The notes: generated from the sequence alone by a model not told the origin. A stretch of DNA of 42,770 nucleotides from an uncultured Pseudomonadota bacterium (GCA_903844665.1 CAIMUS010000020.1:1-42770), one strand, 5' to 3'. Shown: positions 1 through 8,789, numbered from the stretch's first letter. A program made the numbers and translations.

Positions 1-142
1 GCGGCAGCCCGTGGTGCAAACCACCGTCTTTAGACGTCGCGTCTTCAGGCGGCGGTTCAATCCGCCTGCGAAGCGTTTCAGGCGGGGGTTTATCCCCCCG
101 CCAGCCAACCCACCGTCTTTAGACGGTGAGTAGTTGAGTTCA
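1..142 (+). mobile_element. Hairpin-rich segment resembling the right end of an IS200/IS605-family element
   Basis: The segment holds consecutive hairpins: a GGCGG/CCGCC stem around 51-67, a GGCGGGGG/CCCCCCGCC stem around 80-102, and ACCGTCTTTAGACGGT at 112-127, repeated imperfectly at about 23-34. It ends in TTGAGTTCAA near 134-143. IS200/IS605 elements carrying tnpB often end in such hairpins, followed by a TTCAA-like terminus, and the omega RNA of TnpB lies there. No transposase or TnpB coding is visible because the window starts here. The segment interrupts the 3' end of a DUF433 gene, which supports insertion. The family assignment rests on shape only. Confidence 0.35.
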
Positions 143-387
143 AAGGCGCCAGGACTTATTGAGAAGTTACAACAATCATACTGAACCAGTACCAGGTTTT
201 GCGCGGCGAATTCCAGTGCCTGGCTAACATCTTCATCGTCCAGTTCCGGATATTCAGCTTTGAGTTCGTCCCGATTCGGATATAAAGCAACCGCTTCTAC
301 TACCCGCCGCACTGTCAACCGCATACCACGGATACAGGGTTGGCCATTCATGATTTCAGGATGGGCGGTAATTCGATCAAATCTCAT
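143..387 (-). pseudogene. DUF433 family protein (antitoxin-like), 3' end displaced
   Basis: Reading the minus strand from ATG at 387 gives MRFDRITAHPEIMNGQPCIRG, followed by a helical stretch ending ...DVSQALEFAAQNL near residue 65. This is the usual DUF433 layout: a short N-terminal strand, a G-x-PCIRG turn, then a winged-helix-like region; members are about 75-80 residues. Many DUF433 proteins are antitoxins paired with PIN-like (DUF5615) toxins; no such partner is visible here. After about residue 70 the frame stays open to the window edge but runs into the hairpin-rich segment at 1-142, so the native C-terminus appears to be replaced. An in-frame extended protein cannot be excluded because the stop lies outside the window. 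Confidence 0.6.
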
Positions 388-430
388 ACTCGACTTTGGC
401 ATTCATGTCCCCTTGGCAAGGCAAGTAATA

Positions 431-984
431 TCAGTGAATTAGGTGGGCTTGTAAAATTGAAAAAACTTCTTCAAGCGCCAGAACCTCCAGAGGTTCTTCA
501 ACTCTTGCCCATTGTAACGCTTCCAGTTCCAACGCCGACAGTGGTTTACCGTTATGAATGAAACCAGCCAGCGTCACGGGTGGTTGCGCTTGCAGATAGC
601 CTTGATGCAGTCGATACAGGCGGTCAAGACTCAGGGGAGCATTTTCGTGTTCCAGACCCGCTCCACCACGGGCTGTCCGTCGCTACGCCGGCAGGACACG
701 TGGTCAGGTAATATATTGAATCGATAATCGGCAAGTCGTTCCACAACGGGTAAAATAGGTAAGCTGGCTGTATACAGTGTTCGCAGGCGCGCCGCCAGTT
801 CTGTAGCCGCCAGAGCCGCTGGAGTCAGTAGGAAGACGAACACGATCGACTGGTGTATTGCCGGCTCGTCGGCCAGGTTATCATCCACATAAATATCTGG
901 ACGGTGAGAAAAAGCGTCCTTAAGGACTTGAAAATAATCTACTCCATCCGGCGCGTGGAGGACTTTAATGTACGTTGCAAACAT
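431..984 (-). pseudogene. Frameshifted gene of unknown function, possibly TIR-like
   Basis: From ATG at 984 (MFATYIKVLHAPDGVDYF) the frame reads well to about 690, then stops at 631. A second frame, offset by two, continues from about 680 with GLEHENAPLSLDRLYRLHQG and runs to a stop at 431. The two pieces together give about 180 residues, so a frameshift near 665-690 is likely. The first half alternates predicted strands and helices, including HQSIVFVFLLTPAALAATEL and LPILPVVERL. This is faintly reminiscent of TIR-type domains (S-x-x-V-x-V-LSP...), but I would not assign it. It is divergent from the large plus-strand cluster, with only 44 bases between start codons. A sequencing error could also explain the shift. 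Confidence 0.5.
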
Positions 985-1004
985 AGTGAATAACACTCTA
1001 TTAT
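975..1004 (+). promoter_or_regulatory. Candidate sigma-70 promoter of the plus-strand cluster
   Basis: TTGCAA at 975-980 and TATTAT at 999-1004 are separated by 18 bases. This predicts a start near 1011, just ahead of the ATG at 1029 (AAGG at about 1018-1021 may be the ribosome site). The elements overlap the start of the divergent broken gene. This is motif matching only. Confidence 0.45.
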
Positions 1005-1028
1005 CTTTCAAGCATCCAAGGTTATCCA

Positions 1029-1757
1029 ATGACTGCTGATTACCAGGGACTTATCGATACCCTCCGTGAAAAAAACGGCGTTAGCTCCACTGTCGCAGTG
1101 GGTGATCGCAATTACGTGGTCACCACGACGATCAAAAAAAGCAAATACGGCTGGTACTACGAAACCACCACCATTCCCAATGATAGAAAAACAACGGTAC
1201 TGGAAGATGGCCGCTGGCAGGCTCCAGTTTATGATTCCGAAGAAAAATGGTCTGCCTTTTTACAGGAAGCCGCCAAAAAACATCTTGATAAATGCGCCCG
1301 TATTGCCGGCGATAGCGAAGCCGGTACGGCTGGCAGGAAAAGCCTGTTAATCGCTGCTGCACTTGCAGGGATTGCCCTTGTTGCCGGAGTGGCCTATTTT
1401 TACTTCAACTATCCAGGTCAGGTCGATAAACCTGCACAGCCGGCGACTTCGGTCCGTACAGAGGAGCCACCTATATCGACCGTGCCGCCGGCGACGACCC
1501 GTTCGAAACCACTGCTGCCGCCGCCGCCGTCCCAAGGCTCGATTTCCCCGCCGGTAACGCCCCAGGTCCCACCGCCGGCACTGGATCCCGGTAAAATAGA
1601 AGCGATTATCACCGCGCCTGCAGCCGGACAGCCGCCACTGTCCGCGCCGCCGGCGAACGCTCGATCCCAGGCCAGTCCGCCGAAAAGTAAAACCAAGGAG
1701 GATAAAGCGAAAGAAGATAAAATCAGGTGTATGCTTTCACCCCGAGATTGTCAATGA
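1029..1757 (+). CDS. Single-pass membrane protein with Pro-rich tail
   Basis: This 242-residue protein is not recognised as a known family. Residues 1-100 form a small soluble domain with many charged and aromatic residues (KYGWYYETTTIP; a V-x-E-D-GRW motif). A hydrophobic helix covers about 105-128 (LLIAAALAGIALVAGVAYFYF). The rest is a Pro/Ala/Thr/Ser-rich linker ending in a Lys/Asp/Glu-rich stretch and two Cys residues (RCMLSPRDC). The basic RK just before the helix suggests a cytoplasmic N-terminal domain and a periplasmic Pro-rich tail, which may span the wall. It is the first gene of the plus-strand cluster, 33 bases ahead of the TAXI protein. The minus-strand protein at 18316-19746 has a similar plan: soluble N-domain, one helix, Pro-rich linker. 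Confidence 0.75.
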   Translation: MTADYQGLIDTLREKNGVSSTVAVGDRNYVVTTTIKKSKYGWYYETTTIPNDRKTTVLEDGRWQAPVYDSEEKWSAFLQEAAKKHLDKCARIAGDSEAGTAGRKSLLIAAALAGIALVAGVAYFYFNYPGQVDKPAQPATSVRTEEPPISTVPPATTRSKPLLPPPPSQGSISPPVTPQVPPPALDPGKIEAIITAPAAGQPPLSAPPANARSQASPPKSKTKEDKAKEDKIRCMLSPRDCQ

Positions 1758-1790
1758 TGGTCGTTCTTTCCCAGGCAGGAGAGTTTTGTT

Positions 1791-2828
1791 ATGAAAACAA
1801 GGTTTATCCACTTGTTATTAGTGCTCAGCGGTTTCTTAACTATTCCTTATGCCACCGCTGAAGAGATCGGTATGGTGACCGGCTCCCCGACCGGAACTTA
1901 TATTAAATTCGGCTATGATATTGCCGATGTGGCCCGCAAAGTCGGCCTGAATATCCAGGTAAAAGAATCCCAGGGTTCCATCGATAATATCGACCGTATG
2001 GACAGCAGCGAAAACGCTGCTTTCGGTATCGTTCAATCCGATGTTTTGGGCTTTTTAGCCCGTTCGGATAAAGCCAATCTGAAAGCGGTCGCCAATAAGC
2101 TGCGCCTTGTTTTTCCTCTCTATCATGAGGAAGTGCACCTGTTCGCCAGAAAAGATATCAACCGCTTCGAGGACCTGGAGGGCAAACGCGTGATACTCGG
2201 TGTCAAAGGCAGTGGCAACTGGTTGACCGCGATGAACCTGTTGCAACTGCTGAACGTCAAGCCCAGCACATACATCGAGGATTTACCTCCTCCCAAGGCG
2301 ATTACCGAAGTGTTGACCGGTAAAGCGGACGCCATGATCTATGTCGCCGGCAAACCTGTCGAGCTGTTTACCAACCTTGATAAGTTGAAATCCGATCCGG
2401 AATACGCTTCCCTGGTGGAGCAGGTTCACTTCGTCAGGCTGGACGATCCCCGTCTGCTGAAAGAGTATCTCCCCGCCGCTATCGCAGCGGGCGACTATGG
2501 CTGGTCCGGTAACGATACACCGACCATCGCCGTCAAAGCCCTGCTGGTCAGCTTCGATTTCTCCGGTAAACAGACGCCCTACTACCGCCAGCGCTGCCAG
2601 GAACTGGCGACGCTCGGTCGGGCTTTGCGGGATAATATCGATACTCTGAAGCAGACCGGCCATCCCAAGTGGCAGGAAGTCAAGCTGGAGGACAACGTCG
2701 GCATCTGGAAGCTGGATGCCTGTTCCCGCCAGTCCGGTAAGATCGAACAGGGCGGCAAGCCGGCGACGAATCGCGATATCAACCGGGAGCTGGAACAAAT
2801 TCTGTCCAAACCGGCGCCCCGCCGCTGA
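1791..2828 (+). CDS. TAXI family TRAP-type solute-binding protein
   Basis: This 345-residue exported protein has a signal peptide at residues 1-23 (basic MKTR, hydrophobic core, cleavage likely after YATA). It then shows the TAXI hallmark start EEIGMVTGSPTGTYIKFGYD, a binding lobe with ESQGSIDNIDRM, AAFGIVQSDVLGF and LEGKRVILGVKGSGNWLTAMN, and a hinge ending near residue 190 (GKADAMIYVAGKP). TAXI proteins are periplasmic receptors that normally deliver small acids to TRAP membrane subunits. No TRAP DctQM-type permease is encoded nearby, so here it may act as a ligand sensor for the membrane system instead. The start is set by AGGAG about 10 bases upstream of the ATG. It is followed by 180 bases containing a palindromic repeat before the tubulin-like gene. 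Confidence 0.88.
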   Translation: MKTRFIHLLLVLSGFLTIPYATAEEIGMVTGSPTGTYIKFGYDIADVARKVGLNIQVKESQGSIDNIDRMDSSENAAFGIVQSDVLGFLARSDKANLKAVANKLRLVFPLYHEEVHLFARKDINRFEDLEGKRVILGVKGSGNWLTAMNLLQLLNVKPSTYIEDLPPPKAITEVLTGKADAMIYVAGKPVELFTNLDKLKSDPEYASLVEQVHFVRLDDPRLLKEYLPAAIAAGDYGWSGNDTPTIAVKALLVSFDFSGKQTPYYRQRCQELATLGRALRDNIDTLKQTGHPKWQEVKLEDNVGIWKLDACSRQSGKIEQGGKPATNRDINRELEQILSKPAPRR

Positions 2829-2870
2829 GCTTTTTTTCAGCCAGGAAAGATCCAGGGGATTACACTTTCA

Positions 2871-2977
2871 GGGTAGTCCTGAAAACTGAGTGATTTGCTT
2901 TGGCGCCGATTATCGCGGCGAGGGCGCCGCTCCCACAGACAGTGTTGCAAGCTATTACTCACATCTCAGGACTACCC
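2871..2977. repeat. Palindromic intergenic element with REP-like core
   Basis: GGGTAGTCCTGA at 2871-2882, continuing to TGAGT, is mirrored by ACTCA...TCAGGACTACCC ending at 2977. This makes imperfect inverted repeats of about 21 bases around a core at 2902-2938. On the minus strand the core reads like a Pseudomonas-type REP (CTGTGGGAGCGGCGCC... then CGCGATAATCGGCGCC). It fills most of the gap between the TAXI gene and the tubulin-like gene. It could attenuate or stabilise the transcript, or simply be a small mobile repeat. Confidence 0.65.
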
Positions 2978-3008
2978 ACTTCAGTATCGAACCACCAGGA
3001 ATTCCATT

Positions 3009-6000
3009 ATGAACGACGACTATCGCACCGGTCAGGGTACTGTCATACCCACCCTCTTTGTCGGCATCGGCGGCGCCGGCTCCCGGATGGTCGACCGTAT
3101 AGCCGGCCGCGCCGCCCGCCTGACCAACTGGGAAAGCCAGCTACGCCCCCTGACCAGCTTCGTTTCCATCGACACCAACGAACTGGATCAGCATAAGTTG
3201 CAGCATATCCCGGCAGGCAACCGGCTGAATATCGCCGCCTTCGACAAAGCGACCGTGATCGAGCATCTGCGGCGCTCCAAGGATGAACAGGCGCTGCAAT
3301 GGCTGGATCGCGGCTACCGGCCCCGGCCCGGCTATAAGCCGGGCGCCGGCCAGATCCGGGTCGAATCCCGCCTGGGTTTCTTCTATCACTCGCCGGATAT
3401 CCGCCAGCGCTTCAAAGAACTGGTGGATAGTAGCCTGCGTCCCGGCATCACCTGGCGGCAGGCCTCGCCCCCCAAGTACAACGTCTATGTATTCTGTACG
3501 CTGGCCGGGGGCACCGGCTCCGGCAGTTTCCTGTCGGTCGCCTATCTGATCGATGCGGTGATCCGGGAGCAGAACTGGCAGCCCCGGATCATCGGCAATC
3601 TGCTGCTATCCACCCTGGTGCTGGACAAGGTCGGTCCCGAACTGCATCCCGATATTCACGCCAACACCTACGCGGCGCTCAAGGAACTGGAACATCTCAC
3701 CAAGCTGGATTACAAGCAGGTCAAGGACGAGGGCCGCACCGAGGAACCGTTCGTCTTTTGCCGCGACCCCAACAGCCGGGAAATTCCCACGGTGAAAGCG
3801 CGCCCCTTTTTCCTCACGTTTATTTTCGACCGTCCGGCCCATCTCGGTCTGCCCGACCCCGAGGCGGCTATCGCCGACGCGGCCTTTTTGCAGATTTTTA
3901 CCCCGCTGATCGATAACCTGGCGGGTGAACTGGATAACTATGAGAAAAAACTGGAGGAGTTCACCCGCTTTCCCGGCGACCTCAGAGACGTGGGACTGGG
4001 TTATACCAAAAACTTCGGCGCATTCGGCGCCGTCGCCCTGGTTCTGCCCGGTGAGGATTTGCTGGAATACTGCATCTTGCGCTTCGCCGCCCAGGCCCTG
4101 CGCCGGCAGATCACCTTCGGCGTCGACCCCGGCGACGCCAACGATGATCGCGCCCGCGCGCTAGCCAAGCTGGCGGTCAACTACTCGGATCCCAAGTTTC
4201 TGCGGATGGCCGACGAAGGCCGCGAACGGGCGATCAATCAGGCGTTTGTCGCTTCCGTCCAGGAACTGGCCCGGCAGGACGCCAATCAGGAATTGACCGA
4301 TGGGTTCTGGTATCAACTGGTGGAGGGCGTGGACGAGGGGCGGCTGACCGGGATGGATCCCCAGGGGCAGCCGATCCGTAACGAATCGCTCGCCCGGCAG
4401 GTGGAGCGTAAACTGGAGGAGGCGCGAGCCCAACTGCTCAACAAGGTGTCTCTCAAGGAACGGGCTTTTGTCTTCCATAAGGAAGGGCTGAATCAATACC
4501 CCGAGCTGGTCAACCGATTGAGTGAGGACATCCGCGCCGCCGGCGCTCTTGTGGGAGAGGGTCTGCAAAATCTGGAAATGGCGGCTGCCGAAGGGGAAGT
4601 GATCACCGCTCTGAAGCTCGATCCCTTAAGCGAGCGCTATCTGGCGATTCGTCTGCTGGATCTCTGTGAGAAGCAGTGGTTGCCGGAAGCCCAGCAGCAA
4701 CTGGACAAAGCCGGCGCCCGCGATATCAACAACTCCAAGGTGCGGGAGCGCCTGGAGCGGGAACTGTTCCAATCCCTGCAAGAGGCGGCCGGCAAGTGGA
4801 GCCTGTTCAACCGCGATCAGGCGTTCCTGGACGCCCGTGACGAGGCGCAGGAGTACTATCGCAGTGTCGCCGCCGGCGCCAGGAAGACCTTCGACGCCCA
4901 GATCAGGCTGCGACAACTGCGCGCCCTGCTCGCTTATTTGCAACGCCGTTCCCGCCAGTATGCCGGCCTGGCCACCCGGATGGAGGTGCTGGTGCAGGAT
5001 CTGGAGCGGGAAGCCGAGCGCCTGCGGCGCGGGGAAACCGCTATCGTGCCGCCCCTGGCGTTACGGGTGGAAGTGTTCGAGACCCTGGATGAGCCACGGC
5101 AGCGCCTGTGGGATCAGGTATACCGGTCGCTGTTTCTGGACGGGGGCCGCTATATCGCCACCTTCGACCGGCAGTCGCTGGCGGAGACCATCGCCCGCGA
5201 GCTGAAGCCGGTCGTCCGCCCCGATGGGGCGGTGGTGGATAAAACCATCGATCAGTCCGTCAACGATTTGCGGCGGGCGCTGTGCGAGCTGGGACGCCAG
5301 CGGCTGCGGCCCACTATTCTGGGCGATGCGGTGAACCGGGGGCTGGATCTGGCCCGGGGGCTGGAACTGGAAGCACAACTGTTATTGGGAGCCGCCAAAC
5401 AACCGGGTGAAGAGGTCACTGCGGCGGAGATCGCCGCCTACCGGGAAAAGAAATTCCGCGCCCTGGCGCAGTTGGCCGGCGTGCTGGCTCGGGTCAACAC
5501 CGCGGAGGCCAAGGCGCTGGACGATGGCGTGGAGGTGAATCGCACCCGCCAGTTGATCCTGGGAAGCACGGGTGATTCCACCGCCGCCGAGCAGTTTCGC
5601 CAGAGCCTGGAAGAGGTGCTGGCGGCGGGCGGCAGACAGGTGAAGGAAGACACCTGGCACGATCCCCGCCTGATCATCGTCCATGACGTGGAAATGCCCA
5701 TTCCGCTCTATTACTTCCCGGCGGTGATCGGCGATATCGAAGAGGCCTATCAGCAACAGGCGATGGATGAACGCCGCAGTTATAACCTGCATACGGATTA
5801 CAACTGGGAGAAAGCGCTGCCCAATCTCAATCCCCGCCGCTCCGAACTGACCGTAGGCTGGTCGCTTACCCTGCTGGCCAAGGGTCTGGTAACCCGGGTC
5901 ATCGCCTTGCAGGACGGGGTATTGATTTGGCGCGTCGATGAGCAGAGCCAGGTCGACGAGTTGGGAAAAAATTTCTCCAGCGCCTTGTATCGCCTGGGCG

Positions 6001-6290
6001 AGATGCACCGGATCGAAGACCTGCAACGGGACATGGAACAACGGATCAAGGGGGCGCAACAGACCCTGCAGCCGGGCGAAGAACAGACCCGCTGCCGTAA
6101 GCTGGTGGAGCAGTTTACCGCCTTGCTGAACCAGATGAACCGCCGTGAGGTACGGGGTGAGATGCGGCGGGAGGATATCCTCGACCGGCCTATCCTGCGC
6201 GTCCTGATCCAGGAGCTGAGCAGGACGGCGGCTCCGGCATCTACCACCACCGCCGGCGGCGGCCTGTACGGCGGTCTGGACCTCGGTTAA
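3009..6290 (+). CDS. Tubulin-like GTPase (Tubulin_2 type), large
   Basis: This 1093-residue protein starts at ATG 3009, chosen because AGGA lies 8 bases upstream and the conserved domain begins at once. Residues about 12-30 (IPTLFVGIGGAGSRMVDRI) give the glycine-rich nucleotide-binding loop. AGGTGSG at 166-172 is the tubulin/FtsZ signature loop. FGAFGAVALVLPGEDL near 340-355 matches the end of the tubulin-like domain. Residues about 400-1090 are mostly charged helix with no hydrophobic segment. Tubulin_2 proteins are large bacterial relatives of tubulin found beside vWA and other NTPase proteins; their polymerisation is not established generally. It is the first of a tight run of six genes (3 bases to the next). 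It probably binds GTP in the cytoplasm and docks on the membrane partners downstream. Confidence 0.85.
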   Translation: MNDDYRTGQGTVIPTLFVGIGGAGSRMVDRIAGRAARLTNWESQLRPLTSFVSIDTNELDQHKLQHIPAGNRLNIAAFDKATVIEHLRRSKDEQALQWLDRGYRPRPGYKPGAGQIRVESRLGFFYHSPDIRQRFKELVDSSLRPGITWRQASPPKYNVYVFCTLAGGTGSGSFLSVAYLIDAVIREQNWQPRIIGNLLLSTLVLDKVGPELHPDIHANTYAALKELEHLTKLDYKQVKDEGRTEEPFVFCRDPNSREIPTVKARPFFLTFIFDRPAHLGLPDPEAAIADAAFLQIFTPLIDNLAGELDNYEKKLEEFTRFPGDLRDVGLGYTKNFGAFGAVALVLPGEDLLEYCILRFAAQALRRQITFGVDPGDANDDRARALAKLAVNYSDPKFLRMADEGRERAINQAFVASVQELARQDANQELTDGFWYQLVEGVDEGRLTGMDPQGQPIRNESLARQVERKLEEARAQLLNKVSLKERAFVFHKEGLNQYPELVNRLSEDIRAAGALVGEGLQNLEMAAAEGEVITALKLDPLSERYLAIRLLDLCEKQWLPEAQQQLDKAGARDINNSKVRERLERELFQSLQEAAGKWSLFNRDQAFLDARDEAQEYYRSVAAGARKTFDAQIRLRQLRALLAYLQRRSRQYAGLATRMEVLVQDLEREAERLRRGETAIVPPLALRVEVFETLDEPRQRLWDQVYRSLFLDGGRYIATFDRQSLAETIARELKPVVRPDGAVVDKTIDQSVNDLRRALCELGRQRLRPTILGDAVNRGLDLARGLELEAQLLLGAAKQPGEEVTAAEIAAYREKKFRALAQLAGVLARVNTAEAKALDDGVEVNRTRQLILGSTGDSTAAEQFRQSLEEVLAAGGRQVKEDTWHDPRLIIVHDVEMPIPLYYFPAVIGDIEEAYQQQAMDERRSYNLHTDYNWEKALPNLNPRRSELTVGWSLTLLAKGLVTRVIALQDGVLIWRVDEQSQVDELGKNFSSALYRLGEMHRIEDLQRDMEQRIKGAQQTLQPGEEQTRCRKLVEQFTALLNQMNRREVRGEMRREDILDRPILRVLIQELSRTAAPASTTTAGGGLYGGLDLG

Positions 6291-6293
6291 GCG

Positions 6294-8789
6294 ATGGCTG
6301 CGACCTCTACCCCGATTCCCGTGCATCGCACCACTCTGCTGGTCGGCTACGGCAACTTCGGCCTGGATGCCTTGCGCCGGTTTCTGGCCAGCACCGCCAC
6401 TCGTGGGGTGCTGGTCTGGGAGGAACCCACCGGCGCCGATAGCAACGAGCGCCGCCTGCGCGATCTGGCGCTGCTATGGGTGCGCGATCCCTTCGAGACC
6501 GGTGGGCCGGGGGCGGACGAGGAAAGCGTACTGGAGGGCAGCCATATCGAACTCATGCGCGACCTTTATCAGCAGATTCAAACGGTCGAGCAGGCGGAAG
6601 CGAAAACCGCTTTCGAGGAGGCGATGGAAGCCGCCGCCCGGGCGCTGCTGGATGCGGCGACCCGCGCCACGCGGCGGGAAAATCTCCCGCTCGGATTGGA
6701 TGTCATCGTGCTGGCGCGGCCCAATGGCCCTGCCGTAATCGGCAGACTGACCCCGTTGCTGGTTGCCGGTCTGGAGCGCCTGCACCAGTACGCCACCCAG
6801 TTGCAGCGCGCGGTGACCGGCGCCGGTGCGTTGAATTTTATCCAGATTCTGGATTTTGCCAACTACTGGCAAGGCTCCGACCAGGGACAACAGATTCGAA
6901 CGGCGGTGCAGGGGGCGGTGGAGCGCTGGCAGCAACGCCGGAGCGACGGCAAGCCCGCATTCGGCCGGATCTATCTGGTCGACGGCCATACCGCCGACGG
7001 TATCCGTGACGACCGTCAGCGGATCGACGAGATCAGCCTGTTTCTGGAGTTTCTGCTGTTCGAGGGCCAGCGCGGGGGCGAATTACAACGGCTTTATCAG
7101 GCGCTGTCTCCCCAGGAACCGCTGGTCGCGACCTTTGGAATCCGCCTGCTGGAGCGCAGCGCCGGCCTGTTGAGCCGCCTGGCGGCGGCCCGGTTCGGGA
7201 TCGACTGGCTGGATTATCTGGCCGGCGACGATACCTTACGGCTGGCGGCGGAACCGGTGGAATTGCGCCGGCAACTGGCCCCTTATCGCGCCGCCGGCTT
7301 GGAGCATCTGGTAAAGGTGGAACCCTTATGGACTGAACTCTATCGACAACTGGAGGTGCTGGCGCAGGAACTCGCCGGCCTGCGGGTGGACGTTCCCGAT
7401 TGGCCGCAACAGGTACAGGTCCGCTATGAACAGGCGGTCAGGCGCCTGGAAAGCGAACTGGCCACCCAGGTCCATGGCGCTATCCAAACGCTGAGCCGGG
7501 AACATCTGGCCGATCTGCCGGCAGCCTTACGCGCGGGCATTGACGCGGCTCTCCACCATGACCGGCAGCCGGCGCCGCTGGGGGCGGTGATTCGCGAGGT
7601 GGAAACCGCGCTGGCGGAGCTCGGTCAGGCGCCGGTCGGAATACCGCCAGCCGCCGCCGGCAGCGCCGCCGCCCTGGCGAAGCTCGCCGCCTTGCACCAG
7701 GACTATCGGCGCTTCCAACGGGAGCAACTGGATTCCAACGGCCTGCCGCAATGGTGGCCTTTATTCGCGCTCGTGCTCAGCCTGGGCTTAAGTCCGGTGG
7801 TCGCGGAAGTCCTCGGCGATCTGCCCAGGCCCGATCCGGCCAGTGCTCATTTTCTGGTCCAGGGCGCTTATACGGTCGCCCAATGGCTGGCCGCTCATCC
7901 TCTGGTCGTGGTAATAACGCTGGGGCTGCTGTTCTGGGGGCTGGGAGCGGGACTGGCCCAGCGCGGCATTCGCGGCCGGCTCCAGCGGGCAAGACGGTTC
8001 TGGAACGAGCCTGAACGCGGTCGGCTGGTCGATCGCTTAAGGGCGCTGTTGCGCCCGGATGGTGAACTCGGCAGACCCCTGAGCGGGTTGCTGGAACGGC
8101 TGCTCCAGGATCTGGCGTTAAGCATCCGCAGCGAGGTCAGCCGGGAACTGGGCCAGGTGCTGCAACGCTTGCAGGAACGCCGTCGTGAACTCACCTGGCT
8201 CAGGGAGCAGTTGCGGGAGTTTCTGAAGCTGCACGGTCTTAATCCGGCAGTACAGAGCGAGGAATGGACCCGTTTGAACCAGGAGAATACCGGCATCCGC
8301 TACGCCGTGGAACAGTACCAGGATTTTCAACGCATGCTGCAAACCAACCCGCCGGGTCCTGAACGCTTTCTGTCTACTCAGGCGGAGAGACGACCGTTTA
8401 CCGGTTGGGATAAGCGCTATAGCGATACTTTTCTCTATCCGCTGCGGTTTATCGATGAACTCAGCCGGCAATACCGGGACCCGTTTTTGGAAGAACTCGC
8501 CAAGCCCGGCATCGGCGCCGAACAGACCGCCCGTTCACAGGAATTCCGCGATTTCCTCAATCGTTATGGAACCTTTGCCCTGGCATTTTCCTGGCAAGCC
8601 CAGGCCGGCGTACCGGTCGACCGGCTCTATTGCCTGTTGCCGCGGCTCTGGTTGGGCTTGCAGGGCAGCCGCAATACGCTGACCGATCTCGGCATTGTCG
8701 ACCAGAATATTCTGGTCGGCGAAGACGTGGCGCGGGCTTATCTGCTGCGCCTGCAGTTAGGGGTGGAAACCGCATGTCTGCTGAGCTGA
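6294..8789 (+). CDS. Membrane-anchored protein with probable diverged tubulin-like domain
   Basis: This 831-residue protein starts 3 bases after the tubulin-like stop. Its N-terminus (HRTTLLVGYGNFGLDALRRF, residues 11-30) lines up by eye with the GTP-binding start of the preceding protein (VGIGGAGSRMVDRI). Later, RIYLVDGHTADG and PLVATFGIRLLERS (about 225-290) occupy the positions of IFDRP and the FGAFG strand. The GGTGSG loop is not found, so nucleotide binding may be lost. Two hydrophobic helices lie at about 484-505 and 535-555, followed by Arg-rich coiled coil to residue 700 and a C-terminal globular part. My reading is a tubulin-like pseudo-partner bound to the inner membrane. That homology is inference; the membrane helices and operon position are seen directly. 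Confidence 0.6.
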   Translation: MAATSTPIPVHRTTLLVGYGNFGLDALRRFLASTATRGVLVWEEPTGADSNERRLRDLALLWVRDPFETGGPGADEESVLEGSHIELMRDLYQQIQTVEQAEAKTAFEEAMEAAARALLDAATRATRRENLPLGLDVIVLARPNGPAVIGRLTPLLVAGLERLHQYATQLQRAVTGAGALNFIQILDFANYWQGSDQGQQIRTAVQGAVERWQQRRSDGKPAFGRIYLVDGHTADGIRDDRQRIDEISLFLEFLLFEGQRGGELQRLYQALSPQEPLVATFGIRLLERSAGLLSRLAAARFGIDWLDYLAGDDTLRLAAEPVELRRQLAPYRAAGLEHLVKVEPLWTELYRQLEVLAQELAGLRVDVPDWPQQVQVRYEQAVRRLESELATQVHGAIQTLSREHLADLPAALRAGIDAALHHDRQPAPLGAVIREVETALAELGQAPVGIPPAAAGSAAALAKLAALHQDYRRFQREQLDSNGLPQWWPLFALVLSLGLSPVVAEVLGDLPRPDPASAHFLVQGAYTVAQWLAAHPLVVVITLGLLFWGLGAGLAQRGIRGRLQRARRFWNEPERGRLVDRLRALLRPDGELGRPLSGLLERLLQDLALSIRSEVSRELGQVLQRLQERRRELTWLREQLREFLKLHGLNPAVQSEEWTRLNQENTGIRYAVEQYQDFQRMLQTNPPGPERFLSTQAERRPFTGWDKRYSDTFLYPLRFIDELSRQYRDPFLEELAKPGIGAEQTARSQEFRDFLNRYGTFALAFSWQAQAGVPVDRLYCLLPRLWLGLQGSRNTLTDLGIVDQNILVGEDVARAYLLRLQLGVETACLLS

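Noticed and set aside
1791-2828. Complete TRAP transporter operon
   Set aside because: Only the binding protein is present; the following genes are not DctQ/DctM-like permeases.
5382-6326. Long minus-strand open frame of over 300 codons opposite the tubulin-like gene
   Set aside because: It is fully antisense to a gene with clear motifs. High GC and codon bias leave such shadow frames open; its sequence is His/Gln/Arg-rich without family features.
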